Shown here: positions 1 to 8,591 of the stretch, piece after piece
Position numbering within the stretch: the stretch's first letter is position 1
How the letters are laid out: each line of letters starts with the position of its first letter
Assembly (NCBI RefSeq): GCF_004307455.1
Contig: NZ_SEWX01000008.1
Coordinates: 62,001 to 126,000 of the forward strand
Direction: 5' to 3'
Origin: Aquirufa nivalisilvae
Lineage (GTDB): Bacteria; Bacteroidota; Bacteroidia; Cytophagales; Spirosomataceae
DNA: 64,000 nucleotides
Notes under the pieces: model-generated
Databases searched by the model: none
Seen by the model: the letters and a program-made list of their open reading frames with translations, nothing else
What the model was told of the DNA's origin: nothing
Made by a program: the position numbers and the translations under genes

Positions 1-1176
1 ACTCTTTCCTGAACCTGTTGTACCAAGTAATGCCACAGATTCACCTGGCTCTATTTCCAAGTCTATATCACGCAACACCGTCCGATCTGTACCTGGATAA
101 GTAAAATCAACATGTTCAAATGTCCATCGACCCTGAATCTTTTGTCGGATTTGTTTCCCCACCAACAGCTCAGATTTAACTTGCAAAAACTCATTGATTC
201 TACCTTGCGAAGCAGCTGCCCGCTGAATTTGAGAACTGGTCCATCCTAAAGCGGTCACGGGCCATGTTAGCATAAATACATACATGATAAACTCCGTGAT
301 ATTACCAATCGAGATTCTTCCTGCCATCACTTCTTGCGAACCTACATATACCACTAAAAGTGTAGAAAAGCCTACCAGCAATGAAATCAAAGGCGTAAAC
401 AAGGAATCCACCTTCACCAAGTCCAAGGATTTCTTGCGGTAATTTGCCGACGCATCTGCAAAGGCTTGAACAGATTCTTTTTCCCGCACAAATGATTTTA
501 AGACGCGAATTCCTGAAAAAGCCTCTTGAGCAAAAGTAGAGATCGTAGATAGACCCGCTTGAATTTCCTCTGATTTCCTTAAAACAAGGGAATTGACATA
601 ATAAATGCTCACAGATAATATAGGAAGAGGCAATAAGACATACCACATCAAAGTTTGATTGACATGCCACATGTAGTAAATGACCAATACAAATACGCAA
701 ATGAGGTTAAGACCATACATCATACTAGGGCCCACATACATACGTACTTTACTTACATCTTCAGATATACGAGCCATCAAATCACCGGTATTCTGTTTTC
801 TATAAAACGACATGGGCAAAGTTTGGTAATGCGCATAAATTTCATTTTTCATATCATATTCGATATGACGCGACATCACAATAAGCGTTTGACGAACTAA
901 AAACAAAAAGACTCCTTTAATCAAGGCCATTAAAATGATTAATCCCCCATAGAAAAATAGGGTTGCCGCAAAAACCTCATAAAAGGCTCCTTGAAGAGAA
1001 AATTGCTTGAATAGAAAATAAACATCAATGGTCTCTGTCACTAAATCCAAGGCATAACGCACGAGTTGTGCTGGGACTACACCAAAAAAATTAGAACAAA
1101 ATGTAAACAGGATACCTAAGAATAGTAGCCATTTATACTTCCAAAAATATTTATTGAGGTGACTTAGTGCGCCCAT
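1..1176 (-). CDS. ABC exporter, membrane domain plus start of ATPase (partial)
   Basis: Exporter-type ABC transporter subunit in which a membrane domain is fused to an ATPase. The ATG at 1176 opens 392 codons that run off the left edge, so the gene is incomplete at its 3' end. Residues 1 to about 310 show the hydrophobic segments and loops of an ABC transmembrane domain. The ATPase follows, and its Walker A motif GTTGSGKS is formed by the last eight codons in the window. The signature motif and Walker B lie outside. Members of this family work as dimers in the inner membrane and export lipids, drugs or peptides; the substrate cannot be told here. The gene is divergent from nusB across a 90 bp gap. 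Confidence 0.85.
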   Translation of the reverse strand, partial: MGALSHLNKYFWKYKWLLFLGILFTFCSNFFGVVPAQLVRYALDLVTETIDVYFLFKQFSLQGAFYEVFAATLFFYGGLIILMALIKGVFLFLVRQTLIVMSRHIEYDMKNEIYAHYQTLPMSFYRKQNTGDLMARISEDVSKVRMYVGPSMMYGLNLICVFVLVIYYMWHVNQTLMWYVLLPLPILSVSIYYVNSLVLRKSEEIQAGLSTISTFAQEAFSGIRVLKSFVREKESVQAFADASANYRKKSLDLVKVDSLFTPLISLLVGFSTLLVVYVGSQEVMAGRISIGNITEFIMYVFMLTWPVTALGWTSSQIQRAAASQGRINEFLQVKSELLVGKQIRQKIQGRWTFEHVDFTYPGTDRTVLRDIDLEIEPGESVALLGTTGSGKS

Positions 1177-1193
1177 GCTTAATTTACTTCTAA

Positions 1194-1201
1194 CAAAGAT
1201 A
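1194..1201 (-). promoter_or_regulatory. candidate -7 box for the ABC exporter
   Basis: Read on the minus strand this is TATCTTTG, an exact match to the Bacteroidota -7 consensus TAnnTTTG, 18 nt before the ABC gene start. I see no TTG at the expected spacing upstream, so the call is weak. Confidence 0.35.
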
Positions 1202-1224
1202 GAATCTTTATCAATTAAAATCCT

Positions 1225-1232
1225 TAATTTTG
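1225..1232 (+). promoter_or_regulatory. candidate -7 box for the nusB operon
   Basis: TAATTTTG matches TAnnTTTG and lies 34 nt before the nusB ATG, a plausible distance for the operon promoter. A clear -33 TTG is missing, so this rests on one element only. Confidence 0.35.
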
Positions 1233-1266
1233 TGTTTCAAACAACAAGAACGCTCTTTATTTTCGG

Positions 1267-2430
1267 ATGGTAAACAGAAGATTACTTCGGGTGAAAGCAT
1301 TTCAGCAATTGTATGCTTACAACACGCAAGAACGTGCCCAATATCAATTGGCATTTGATGAATTAGCTGTTATTTTTCAGCCAGATTTATCACTCATGGT
1401 GGCTAAAGAGGAACAAGCTCCTCGACTAGAAGGCCTAAAAAAATTGGCAGAAATTCAATTAAACGAGTTTTTTCAAGAAATCCCAACAGAAGAGAGTATA
1501 CCACCTGAATCTTTGGCTGCGGCCAAATCGGTTTATCGAACCTATCAAAACAATACCAAAAAAATTGCGGAAAAGTTAAAAAAGGACATGGTGAAGGAAG
1601 TAGAGTCCATCTACAAACAATACCTAAAAATCCTATTTTACTTACAACATCTATCGGACATTGCCGTTTGGGATGAAAATCGTCGTTTATTAGAAAACCC
1701 CATTAAGACATCTCAGCTGAGCAAAAACAAAGTCTTAGCTATCATGCCCAAGTGGAAAGCTTTGCAACAAGCATTTGAAGATCAGCACATTGGATGGTCT
1801 GAAGATGAAGAAAATAGAATTAAAAAATTGTTTTTAGATGTAATCCTATTGGATCAAACTTTTGTTGACTACCTTCCTCAAGCTGGAAAAAGCTTTGAAG
1901 ATGACATCGAAATGATTCGATATATTTTAAAAACATTTATTCTAAAACACTCGAGTATGACCGAGTATTTTGAAGAAAAAGATTTAAATTGGCATCTTAA
2001 TAAGGATGTAGTTAAAAGTTTATCGACCAAAACATTTAAGGTTGATGCTCTAGAAGATTTAAGCTTACAACCTTTAGCTCTTCAATGGGATGATGATAAA
2101 TTATTCTTCGAAGAGTTGTTTGAAAGTACCATTCAAAACGACAAAGATTTAGTGCTCTGGATTGGTGATCAAACAAAGAATTGGGAGTCGGATCGTTTGG
2201 CCATGGCTGATTTTATTTTGTTAAAAATGGCTTTGACAGAAATGATTAAATTTTCCAGTATACCCGTTAAAGTAAGTATTAACGAGTACATTGAATTAGC
2301 AAAAAATTACTCTACACCCAAATCAGGGCAATTCATCAACGGTATCCTAGATGTGATTTCTCTGAGATTGATACACGAAAAAATAATTACTAAATCAGGT
2401 CGAGGATTAATCGACATAGCTAGCAAATAA
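1267..2430 (+). CDS. nusB: transcription antitermination factor NusB
   Basis: RNA-binding factor that joins NusE/S10 in antitermination complexes on rRNA operons. The protein has 387 residues, far longer than the roughly 140 of E. coli NusB, which is usual in Bacteroidota. The conserved NusB fold is the C-terminal part, about residues 240 to 375, with the typical pattern of an acidic helix, a VSINEYIELAK-like segment and a closing FINGILD stretch. The N-terminal 240 residues are lysine-rich, mostly helical and lineage-specific. It is the first gene of a tight forward operon; the next start is 2 nt after its stop. Confidence 0.9.
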   Translation: MVNRRLLRVKAFQQLYAYNTQERAQYQLAFDELAVIFQPDLSLMVAKEEQAPRLEGLKKLAEIQLNEFFQEIPTEESIPPESLAAAKSVYRTYQNNTKKIAEKLKKDMVKEVESIYKQYLKILFYLQHLSDIAVWDENRRLLENPIKTSQLSKNKVLAIMPKWKALQQAFEDQHIGWSEDEENRIKKLFLDVILLDQTFVDYLPQAGKSFEDDIEMIRYILKTFILKHSSMTEYFEEKDLNWHLNKDVVKSLSTKTFKVDALEDLSLQPLALQWDDDKLFFEELFESTIQNDKDLVLWIGDQTKNWESDRLAMADFILLKMALTEMIKFSSIPVKVSINEYIELAKNYSTPKSGQFINGILDVISLRLIHEKIITKSGRGLIDIASK

Positions 2431-2431
2431 T

Positions 2432-2731
2432 ATGAGTAGATCATCAAAATCCTTTTGGGCATTTGTCGTAGGAGCTGCCACAGGTGCTATTATCGGAATT
2501 TTATATGCCCCTGATAAAGGTGAGAATACACGTAACAAATTGTATTTTCAATTAAACAAATACAGAGAGCAATTAAAACAATTGATCAATGATATTGTAG
2601 AAGGCAAGGAAGTTCCAGAAACTCTAGCTAAATCAGAAGGCAAAAAGGTAGTCAATGACACCAAAGTGAAAGCTGAAAAATTGTTAGAAGATGTGGAGAA
2701 AATGATGAGTCAGATTAAAGCGAAGCCTTAA
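2432..2731 (+). CDS. YtxH domain-containing protein
   Basis: Small 99-residue protein of the YtxH (general stress/gas-vesicle-like) family. One hydrophobic segment near residues 9 to 26 contains a glycine-rich GAATGAIIG stretch followed by YAPDKGENTR, which is the family hallmark. The rest is a lysine/glutamate-rich amphipathic helix likely to form a coiled coil. It is probably membrane-anchored with a cytoplasmic tail. The biochemical role of the family is not established. It sits between nusB and a DUF1573 lipoprotein with 1 to 2 nt gaps, so co-transcription is near certain. Confidence 0.8.
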   Translation: MSRSSKSFWAFVVGAATGAIIGILYAPDKGENTRNKLYFQLNKYREQLKQLINDIVEGKEVPETLAKSEGKKVVNDTKVKAEKLLEDVEKMMSQIKAKP

Positions 2732-2732
2732 C

Positions 2733-3170
2733 ATGAAGTATTTCGTTGCTATATGCTTTTTATGTCTTTTATCCTGTACGAACAAACAGAAAGAGGCGAG
2801 AAATTCGACAGAAGAATCCATTCCTATGGAATTGAGACCTTCCGTTGAAAAGCATCCCGTGATGAAATTTGATCAACCCAGCGTTTACCTTGGGAAAATT
2901 ACCGAAGGTGATAGTATATCATATACCTTTCATTTCAAAAATGAAGGAAATATGCCTTTAAAGATTTTAACGGTGAATGCATCTTGTGGATGCACTACCC
3001 CAAAATGGAGCAAAGAATTGGTACAGCCAGGTAAAAAAGGCTTCATTAAAGTAAGCTTTGATTCCAAAGGCAAAGAAGGGAAAGTACAAAAAACCGTTAC
3101 TGCCTACGCTAACACCATGCCATCAGATAATATGGTGGCATTTAAAGTAGAAATTGAAAGAAAAAAATAA
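2733..3170 (+). CDS. DUF1573 lipoprotein
   Basis: 145-residue predicted lipoprotein. The N-terminus is a short signal peptide with lipobox LLSC, cysteine at residue 15. Residues about 45 to 140 form an Ig-like DUF1573 domain, recognisable by the F-x-F-x-NEGN segment and the ASCGCTTPKW motif. Proteins of this family are common in Bacteroidota envelopes; their function is unknown. It lies 1 nt after the YtxH gene and 16 nt before yajC, in the nusB operon. Confidence 0.82.
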   Translation: MKYFVAICFLCLLSCTNKQKEARNSTEESIPMELRPSVEKHPVMKFDQPSVYLGKITEGDSISYTFHFKNEGNMPLKILTVNASCGCTTPKWSKELVQPGKKGFIKVSFDSKGKEGKVQKTVTAYANTMPSDNMVAFKVEIERKK

Positions 3171-3186
3171 ACTATAAACGAACAAA

Positions 3187-3477
3187 ATGGCTAACAATCC
3201 TCAAATCATGCAAATCTTCCTTTTTGGTGGAATCTTTGTGGTATTTTATTTTTTCATGATTCGTCCACAACAAAAAAAGGCGAAAGAAGCGAAAAAATTC
3301 ATTGATGAATTAAAAACTGGTGATAAAGTAGTAACGATCGGTGGAGTACACGGAACAGTGGTTTCCATTCGTGAAAAAACATTGGTAGTTGAGATTGACT
3401 CTAGCAAAGGGGTTCGTGTCGTATTTGAAAAATCAGCTATTTCAAAAGATGCTTCTTCTCGCTTAACTGAAGAGTAA
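3187..3477 (+). CDS. yajC: preprotein translocase subunit YajC
   Basis: Accessory subunit of the Sec translocon, associated with SecDF. It has 96 residues, close to the family norm. There is a single N-terminal membrane segment (about residues 8 to 24) ending in the signature FFMIRPQQKKAKE, then a small beta-rich cytoplasmic domain with GDKVVTIGGVHGTV. The start is the ATG at 3187. secD/secF are not in the window. It precedes coaE by 4 nt. Confidence 0.93.
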   Translation: MANNPQIMQIFLFGGIFVVFYFFMIRPQQKKAKEAKKFIDELKTGDKVVTIGGVHGTVVSIREKTLVVEIDSSKGVRVVFEKSAISKDASSRLTEE

Positions 3478-3481
3478 ATCC

Positions 3482-4903
3482 ATGAAAAAAAGCCTTCGAC
3501 CTTTAATAGGTATCACAGGCGGAATGGGATCCGGCAAATCAATCATTTGTCGGATTTTTGCTTGTCTAGGCATTCCTATTTTTGAGGCCGACAAGGTGGC
3601 CCACCAATTGGTTAATAGTGATCCATCCATCCAACAAAAAATTATTGGCATTTTTGGTAAGGAAAGCTTTAATGAACATGGTAATTATAACAAAGACTTT
3701 ATTCGTGGTCAAGTTAAAAGCAACCCTGATTTATTGTCGGCTTTAAATCACATCATTCACCCTGCTGTTCGTAAATCCTTACAGCAATGGGCTCTCATAC
3801 CCAGTTCTGCGCCTTTCAAACTATATGAGGCAGCCCTTTTGACGAATAAAAACAAACCAACCTATATTTCACAATTAATAGCCGTTGATTGCCCTTTAGA
3901 TGAACGCATTGAACGACTACAAAAACGAAACCATTTAACCTTTGAAGACAATATGAAACTGTTACAAAACCAACCTAGTCAGGAACAATACAATCAAGGT
4001 GTAGATTTAATTATCAAGAATGGCAAAAATGACCGCGTATGGCCACAAGTAGAGGCCATTTTCAAGCGCTTATCCATCATCTTGATTACCCTCTTACTTT
4101 TCAGTCATACAAGTATGGGACAAATTAAGGCCATGACTTTCAATATTCGCATGGATACTAAATCTGATGGGATAAATCAGTGGTCCAATCGTAAAGATCA
4201 CTGTGCTGAATTAGTTAAATATCATCAAGCTGATATTATTGGTATGCAGGAAGCATTTATTCATCAGATCAAAGATTTTGCGGAAAGATTACCTGGCTTT
4301 GCTTGGTTTGGACGAGGACGTGACGACGGGAAAGAAGAAGGTGAATTTTCTCCCTTATTTTACAATACCAAGAAGTTTAAAGTTTTAGAGCAAAAAACAT
4401 TCTGGTTATCAGATTCTTGTGATAAAGTAGGTTTTGGATGGGATGCCGCCTGCAGACGTATAGTTACTTGGGGACATTTTCAAGACTTGAAAACAAAAAA
4501 GAAATTCTATGTATTCAATACTCACTTTGACCATTTGGGTAAAATTGCTCGTAGAGAAAGCGCTAAATTAGTGTTAGCCAAAATCAAAGAAATCGCCAAA
4601 AACAACCCTGTCATTTTATTTGGGGATTTCAATGCCAAGCCAGATGATGAACCTATTCAAATCTTAGTTGATCCTAATAATCCAGATAGATTAACCAATT
4701 CAGAAAGTATCAGTAAGCTAGGACATTATGGACCAAAGAATTCGTTCAATGCGTTCAAAGAAGAAAGAGAGAACAGCCAAATCGATTATATTTTCGTGAA
4801 AAATGGAGTTAGTTGTGAGCAACATGCCACCCATTCTGAGACTTGGTCGAATCGATATCCTACAGACCATTTCCCAGTAAGCGCCACCCTCCGAATCCCT
4901 TAA
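3482..4903 (+). CDS. coaE: dephospho-CoA kinase fused to an EEP-family nuclease/phosphatase domain
   Basis: One 473-codon frame joins two proteins. Residues 1 to about 196 are dephospho-CoA kinase, the last step of CoA synthesis: P-loop GGMGSGKS at 13-20, the EADKVAHQL segment near 35-43 and the arginine-rich lid around 142-150. Residues 197 to 213 are hydrophobic and look like a signal peptide ending SMGQ. Residues 215 to 473 are an endonuclease/exonuclease/phosphatase domain with N221, E257, H348 and D350, GDFN at 381-384 and the terminal TDHFP with H463. No ATG, GTG or TTG lies in a position to start the second domain before its hydrophobic segment; an ATT at 4058 would give MFKRLS. Either this is a true fusion with an internal membrane anchor, or the second protein starts at a rare codon. 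Confidence 0.85.
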   Translation: MKKSLRPLIGITGGMGSGKSIICRIFACLGIPIFEADKVAHQLVNSDPSIQQKIIGIFGKESFNEHGNYNKDFIRGQVKSNPDLLSALNHIIHPAVRKSLQQWALIPSSAPFKLYEAALLTNKNKPTYISQLIAVDCPLDERIERLQKRNHLTFEDNMKLLQNQPSQEQYNQGVDLIIKNGKNDRVWPQVEAIFKRLSIILITLLLFSHTSMGQIKAMTFNIRMDTKSDGINQWSNRKDHCAELVKYHQADIIGMQEAFIHQIKDFAERLPGFAWFGRGRDDGKEEGEFSPLFYNTKKFKVLEQKTFWLSDSCDKVGFGWDAACRRIVTWGHFQDLKTKKKFYVFNTHFDHLGKIARRESAKLVLAKIKEIAKNNPVILFGDFNAKPDDEPIQILVDPNNPDRLTNSESISKLGHYGPKNSFNAFKEERENSQIDYIFVKNGVSCEQHATHSETWSNRYPTDHFPVSATLRIP

Positions 4904-4943
4904 ATCGATTTGGGTTTTATGGCCTCAAATTGTAACTTGCAGT

Positions 4944-6740
4944 ATGGAAAATTTTATTGTTTCTGCGCGAAAATACCGTCCTACCCAGTTTGATTCTGTG
5001 GTGGGTCAGAGCCATATTACCACCACGTTGAAGAATGCCATTAAGTCTAATCACTTAGCACAAGCATTCCTATTTTGTGGTCCTAGAGGGGTGGGTAAAA
5101 CCACCTGTGCTCGTATTTTAGCCAAAACCATTAACTGTGAGAACCAAAGTCCAGAAGGTGAAGCCTGCGGAACTTGTTCTTCCTGCCAATCTTTCCAAGA
5201 AAATACCTCGCTGACTATACATGAACTTGATGCGGCATCCAATAACTCTGTAGATGATATCCGCAGCCTGATCGATCAAGTTCGTTACCCGCCTCAAAAT
5301 GGACGTTATAAGGTTTACATCATTGATGAGGTTCACATGCTTTCTGCACAGGCATTCAATGCCTTTTTGAAAACATTGGAAGAACCTCCCTCCTATGCCA
5401 TTTTTATCTTGGCTACTACGGAAAAGCACAAAATCTTACCTACCATTTTATCGCGATGCCAAATATTTGATTTCAATCGTATCAAATGGCAGGATATGGC
5501 CATGCATTTGGCTTCCATTGCTGAAAAGGAACATATTTCAGCTGAACCTGCTGCTTTGGAATTAATTTCCATCAAAGCAGATGGCGGTTTGCGTGATGCC
5601 TTGTCGATGTTTGATTTAAATGTCACCTTTTCAACAGATAATACCTTACGTCATAAAGCCGTTTTAGAAAATTTACATATCCTAGATAGCGACTATTATT
5701 TCAGCTTAACGGATCATTTATTAGAACAGAACCACACAGAAGTCCTTCTCTTAATTGAGGAAATCATGCGAAAGGGTTTTGATGGCATGCAGTTCATTTC
5801 AGGCTTAATGGAACACTTACGCTTATTGCTGTATGCCAAAGATCCCAAGACCTTAGCACTAATGGAAATGAGTGAAGAAACCAAGGCTAAGTTTAAAAAA
5901 CAGGCGGAATTAACTAGTACTTCATTTTTACTCTCCTCTATGAATATATGTGCACAGTGTGAAGTAAATTATAAAAGTGCCAAAAATCCAAGATTGCATT
6001 TGGACTTGAGTTTACTAAAAATCAACTATTTAAACTCAGTATTCAAGCCTAACCAAACACCTGTGGTGGAGGACGGCGCTGGAAAAAAGCTTGAGGCTTC
6101 GGCCAATCCCAACCTTGAAAAAAGTGTTACACCATCACTAAATACTCCCTTAAAACCAGAAGTACTGGTTCTGGAAGTTCCAACTCCCCTGAAAGAAATC
6201 AAGGAGGAAAAAACGGAGCTACCTGAAAATATCCAAGCTAGTCCTGTACCGAACCGACCAAGCATTCAATCTTCCGGATTGCGAAGTGCTAAAAAATTAG
6301 TTGAAACCAAACAAGCGGAACAAAAGGAAGCTACCTTATTGACAGGAAGTGCCACGGGAGCAGAGAATAAAACTTTTACTTTAGAAGATATTAGTAAAGA
6401 ATGGTTCCGAATTGCTAAGGCTTATGAAGCCAATCAAGACATCAATAAATTTGTCATGATGAATCGACCAATCGAGCTAGTGGGTACAGTTTTACATCTA
6501 AAAGTAGAAAACGAATTACAAATCCAGCAGTTTAATGAAGCCATTCGGATGGAAGTATTAAACCAACTCCGCTCTTCGCTGCATAATTTTGATATTGACA
6601 TCGAACTCGATATCCTAGTTCAAGAAAAAAGTGATAAAAAGGTATTGTACACCCAATCAGATAAGTACGAATTCCTTTCCGAGAAGCATCCTATTTTAGT
6701 AGAAATGAAACAAAGGATGGGATTGGACTATGAATTTTAA
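4944..6740 (+). CDS. dnaX: DNA polymerase III subunit gamma/tau
   Basis: Clamp-loader ATPase that loads the beta clamp and links the replisome. The protein has 598 residues. The AAA+ core is clear: Walker A GPRGVGKT at 46-53, zinc-binding cysteines C65, C75, C78 and C81, Walker B IIDEVH at 126-131 and the SRC sensor at 170-172. Residues about 340 to 460 are a proline/lysine/glutamate-rich linker, and the last 120 residues form a compact tau-like domain. It starts 40 nt after the coaE-EEP gene, same strand. Its stop overlaps the stop of the convergent regulator gene. I saw no well-framed slippery heptamer for a separate gamma product. Confidence 0.95.
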   Translation: MENFIVSARKYRPTQFDSVVGQSHITTTLKNAIKSNHLAQAFLFCGPRGVGKTTCARILAKTINCENQSPEGEACGTCSSCQSFQENTSLTIHELDAASNNSVDDIRSLIDQVRYPPQNGRYKVYIIDEVHMLSAQAFNAFLKTLEEPPSYAIFILATTEKHKILPTILSRCQIFDFNRIKWQDMAMHLASIAEKEHISAEPAALELISIKADGGLRDALSMFDLNVTFSTDNTLRHKAVLENLHILDSDYYFSLTDHLLEQNHTEVLLLIEEIMRKGFDGMQFISGLMEHLRLLLYAKDPKTLALMEMSEETKAKFKKQAELTSTSFLLSSMNICAQCEVNYKSAKNPRLHLDLSLLKINYLNSVFKPNQTPVVEDGAGKKLEASANPNLEKSVTPSLNTPLKPEVLVLEVPTPLKEIKEEKTELPENIQASPVPNRPSIQSSGLRSAKKLVETKQAEQKEATLLTGSATGAENKTFTLEDISKEWFRIAKAYEANQDINKFVMMNRPIELVGTVLHLKVENELQIQQFNEAIRMEVLNQLRSSLHNFDIDIELDILVQEKSDKKVLYTQSDKYEFLSEKHPILVEMKQRMGLDYEF

Positions 6741-7042
6741 AAATCGATGGATATATGAAGTTGACCTCCTAGACCTACTTCTACTATTTTCTTCAAGGTC
6801 GACAATCGAACTTCTTTCACATCATTTTCAATTTTAGAAATATATGATTTCGTAGTCCCTACTTTCAAAGCTAATTCTTCTTGGGTTAATCCCTGATTTT
6901 TTCGAGCTTCATGAAGCAAGAAGCCTAATTTGAAATGCTGATATCCTGACTCAAATTGATCCCTCGAATTGTTATCCGAATTACCATAGTTAGATTCAAT
7001 AAATTGATCTAAACTAACAAATTCACTGTTTTTCGTTTTCAT
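6737..7042 (-). CDS. XRE-family HTH regulator, HigA-like orphan antitoxin
   Basis: 101-residue DNA-binding protein. Residues about 42 to 95 are a Cro/C1-type helix-turn-helix, with GLTQEELALKVGTTKSYISK as the core. The N-terminal 40 residues are acidic and polar. The layout resembles HigA-type antitoxins, which normally sit beside a RelE/HigB toxin. No toxin reading frame is present: upstream are 144 nt of A/T-rich DNA and then a DUF1697 gene; downstream is dnaX. It could be a solitary regulator or an antitoxin left after loss of its toxin. Its 3' end overlaps the convergent dnaX stop by 3 nt. Confidence 0.75.
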   Translation of the reverse strand: MKTKNSEFVSLDQFIESNYGNSDNNSRDQFESGYQHFKLGFLLHEARKNQGLTQEELALKVGTTKSYISKIENDVKEVRLSTLKKIVEVGLGGQLHISIDF

Positions 7043-7080
7043 ATATTATTCATTCAATATTGCTCTCTCTTTAAAGTGAG

Positions 7081-7097
7081 CTTTCAGCAAATGAAAG
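7081..7097. promoter_or_regulatory. inverted repeat upstream of the XRE regulator
   Basis: CTTTCA-GCAAA-TGAAAG, perfect 6 bp arms with a 5 bp spacer, about 40 nt before the regulator start. Its position suits an autoregulatory operator of a Cro-like protein, but there is only one copy. Confidence 0.3.
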
Positions 7098-7186
7098 AAA
7101 ATAGTATATCAATTCATCTCATAGATTTAATACGAATAATAATTATCAAGAAACTGATAATTTAAACATCGAAAAATATATGGTAA

Positions 7187-7726
7187 TCACTTAAGCATAT
7201 CTCGCAAAGTCAACATCGTCTTCCAATTTCGTGTGGTAGCTGACACCTTCAGCTTATTCTCTAAGAAATTATTGCTCAATTTGGCGTTTCCATAACCTTT
7301 TGGAACATATAAATATACTGCCCGATCAATGAGTTGATAGGTTTCTTCTTGAAAGGCAAAACTTGCTAATTTTTCCACGTTTTCAGGCAATGGCTCCTTC
7401 GCCAATAAACTCACATACAATTTAGCTTCATCCAGATTATCCCGCGTTACAAAGGGATTATTGGCAATAATTAGATTCCAATGAGGCACACTATAGACCT
7501 GAACGTCTACCTCAAACCCAAATCTTTCAAGAATAGACGAATGGATTTTTTCAACCATTTCATTCTCCATTAAATCCTTACTTTGAAACAAAACATTCCC
7601 ACTTTGGATATAGGTCTGAACTGCGTCAAATCCTACTGATTCAAACATGGCTTTCAACTCCACCATCTTGATCATCTTCTGACCAGATACATTAATTCCT
7701 CTCAACAAAGCGATGTATGTAGCCAT
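7187..7726 (-). CDS. DUF1697 domain-containing protein
   Basis: 179-residue cytosolic protein covering the whole DUF1697 family. The N-terminal motif YIALLRGINVSGQKMIKM and the following YIQSGNVLF are diagnostic. No catalytic role is established for the family and I infer none. The protein has no signal peptide or membrane segment. It is a single gene, divergent from a small zinc-ribbon membrane protein across 90 bp. Confidence 0.85.
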   Translation of the reverse strand: MATYIALLRGINVSGQKMIKMVELKAMFESVGFDAVQTYIQSGNVLFQSKDLMENEMVEKIHSSILERFGFEVDVQVYSVPHWNLIIANNPFVTRDNLDEAKLYVSLLAKEPLPENVEKLASFAFQEETYQLIDRAVYLYVPKGYGNAKLSNNFLENKLKVSATTRNWKTMLTLRDMLK

Positions 7727-7816
7727 TACAATTGAATTAAATATCCCTCAAAAAATTAAATAATATTGCTAATTTGACCCTCAATTAATACTTACCCAAA
7801 GTAACCACTAAAAAAT

Positions 7817-8113
7817 ATGAAAAGTAAATTCAACTGCCCGAATTGCCACAAAGCCCAAAATTTAAAATATCTATTCCTTGTTCATAAATCCTTAAAATGG
7901 AAATGCCCACATTGTAAAATTGAAATTACACCCAAAAAAACATCTCCTATTCTAAGTGTTTTGATAGCAATCAGCTTTTATGTTACCTGCTTTATTCCTT
8001 TAATAATTTTGAAATGGAATATTGTCAATTCAATTCTTTTAGGTGTGATTAGCGGGCTTTTTACTTATTTCATAACGCTAGTGTTCTATTTTTTCACCAA
8101 GGAAATCGAATAA
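7817..8113 (+). CDS. small zinc-ribbon protein with two membrane helices
   Basis: 98-residue protein. Residues 6 to 35 hold two CPxC pairs (CPNC and CPHC) about 24 residues apart, a zinc-ribbon layout. Two hydrophobic stretches follow, about residues 47-66 and 72-93, probably membrane helices. The ribbon would face the cytoplasm. I do not recognise a named family and give no function. Its 3' end nearly touches the convergent NTF2-like gene. Confidence 0.65.
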   Translation: MKSKFNCPNCHKAQNLKYLFLVHKSLKWKCPHCKIEITPKKTSPILSVLIAISFYVTCFIPLIILKWNIVNSILLGVISGLFTYFITLVFYFFTKEIE

Positions 8114-8114
8114 T

Positions 8115-8549
8115 TTAAAAATTATCGTAATAGGTGAAGTCTTGTACAATCTTGCCATTTTCAATGCGGAAAATAACAACTATGGGCAATTCAAATTTCT
8201 TTTGATCGGCTCCAGTGCCTGTGGAAACAAACTCCACCGTCACGTGCTTTTCTCCAGATGGATAGATACTAAGCACTTGATCATGTACATCTGGAAACTG
8301 CTGTTGCAAACCAGTATACTCCTGCACAAACTGGGCTTTCGTCTTTTTAATTACCTTCATCCCTGAAGTCGGATCTTTAAACGCAGCCGTGTCCGCATAC
8401 ATCTCCGACAAAGCCTTCCAATCATGCTGATTAAATAATGTAAAATACTTTTCAATGAGCGCCCTATTCTTTTCCTCAATATTGGATGATGAACTTTGGC
8501 ATGACACAAAAAACAAACTAAATACAAGAAGTGCAGATATCTGTTTCAT
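8115..8549 (-). CDS. NTF2-like (SnoaL-type) lipoprotein
   Basis: 144-residue predicted lipoprotein with signal peptide and lipobox FVSC (cysteine 17). The mature part reads as a SnoaL/NTF2-like cone fold: an N-terminal helix with EKYFTLFNQHDWKALSEMYAD, an FKDPTSG loop, then beta strands rich in V/I/F. Such domains bind small ligands or act as isomerases or hydratases; the residues here do not settle which. It ends 1 nt from the convergent zinc-ribbon gene and lies downstream of proA's start, oriented with it but not in an obvious operon. Confidence 0.75.
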   Translation of the reverse strand: MKQISALLVFSLFFVSCQSSSSNIEEKNRALIEKYFTLFNQHDWKALSEMYADTAAFKDPTSGMKVIKKTKAQFVQEYTGLQQQFPDVHDQVLSIYPSGEKHVTVEFVSTGTGADQKKFELPIVVIFRIENGKIVQDFTYYDNF

Positions 8550-8591
8550 CGTTTATTAATTATATAGAACGTAAATAATTTGCCAAAGCTT

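Noticed and set aside
655-900. Forward frame inside the ABC gene
   Set aside because: Lies antisense within the clear ABC membrane domain; shadow frame.
4909-4940. Promoter-like TTTG, 20 nt, TAACTTGC before dnaX
   Set aside because: The -7 box has two mismatches and ends 4 nt before the ATG, which would place the transcription start inside the gene.
5885-5905. A-run in dnaX as a programmed frameshift site
   Set aside because: The heptamer is not in the X-XXY-YYZ register and no stimulatory hairpin is evident.
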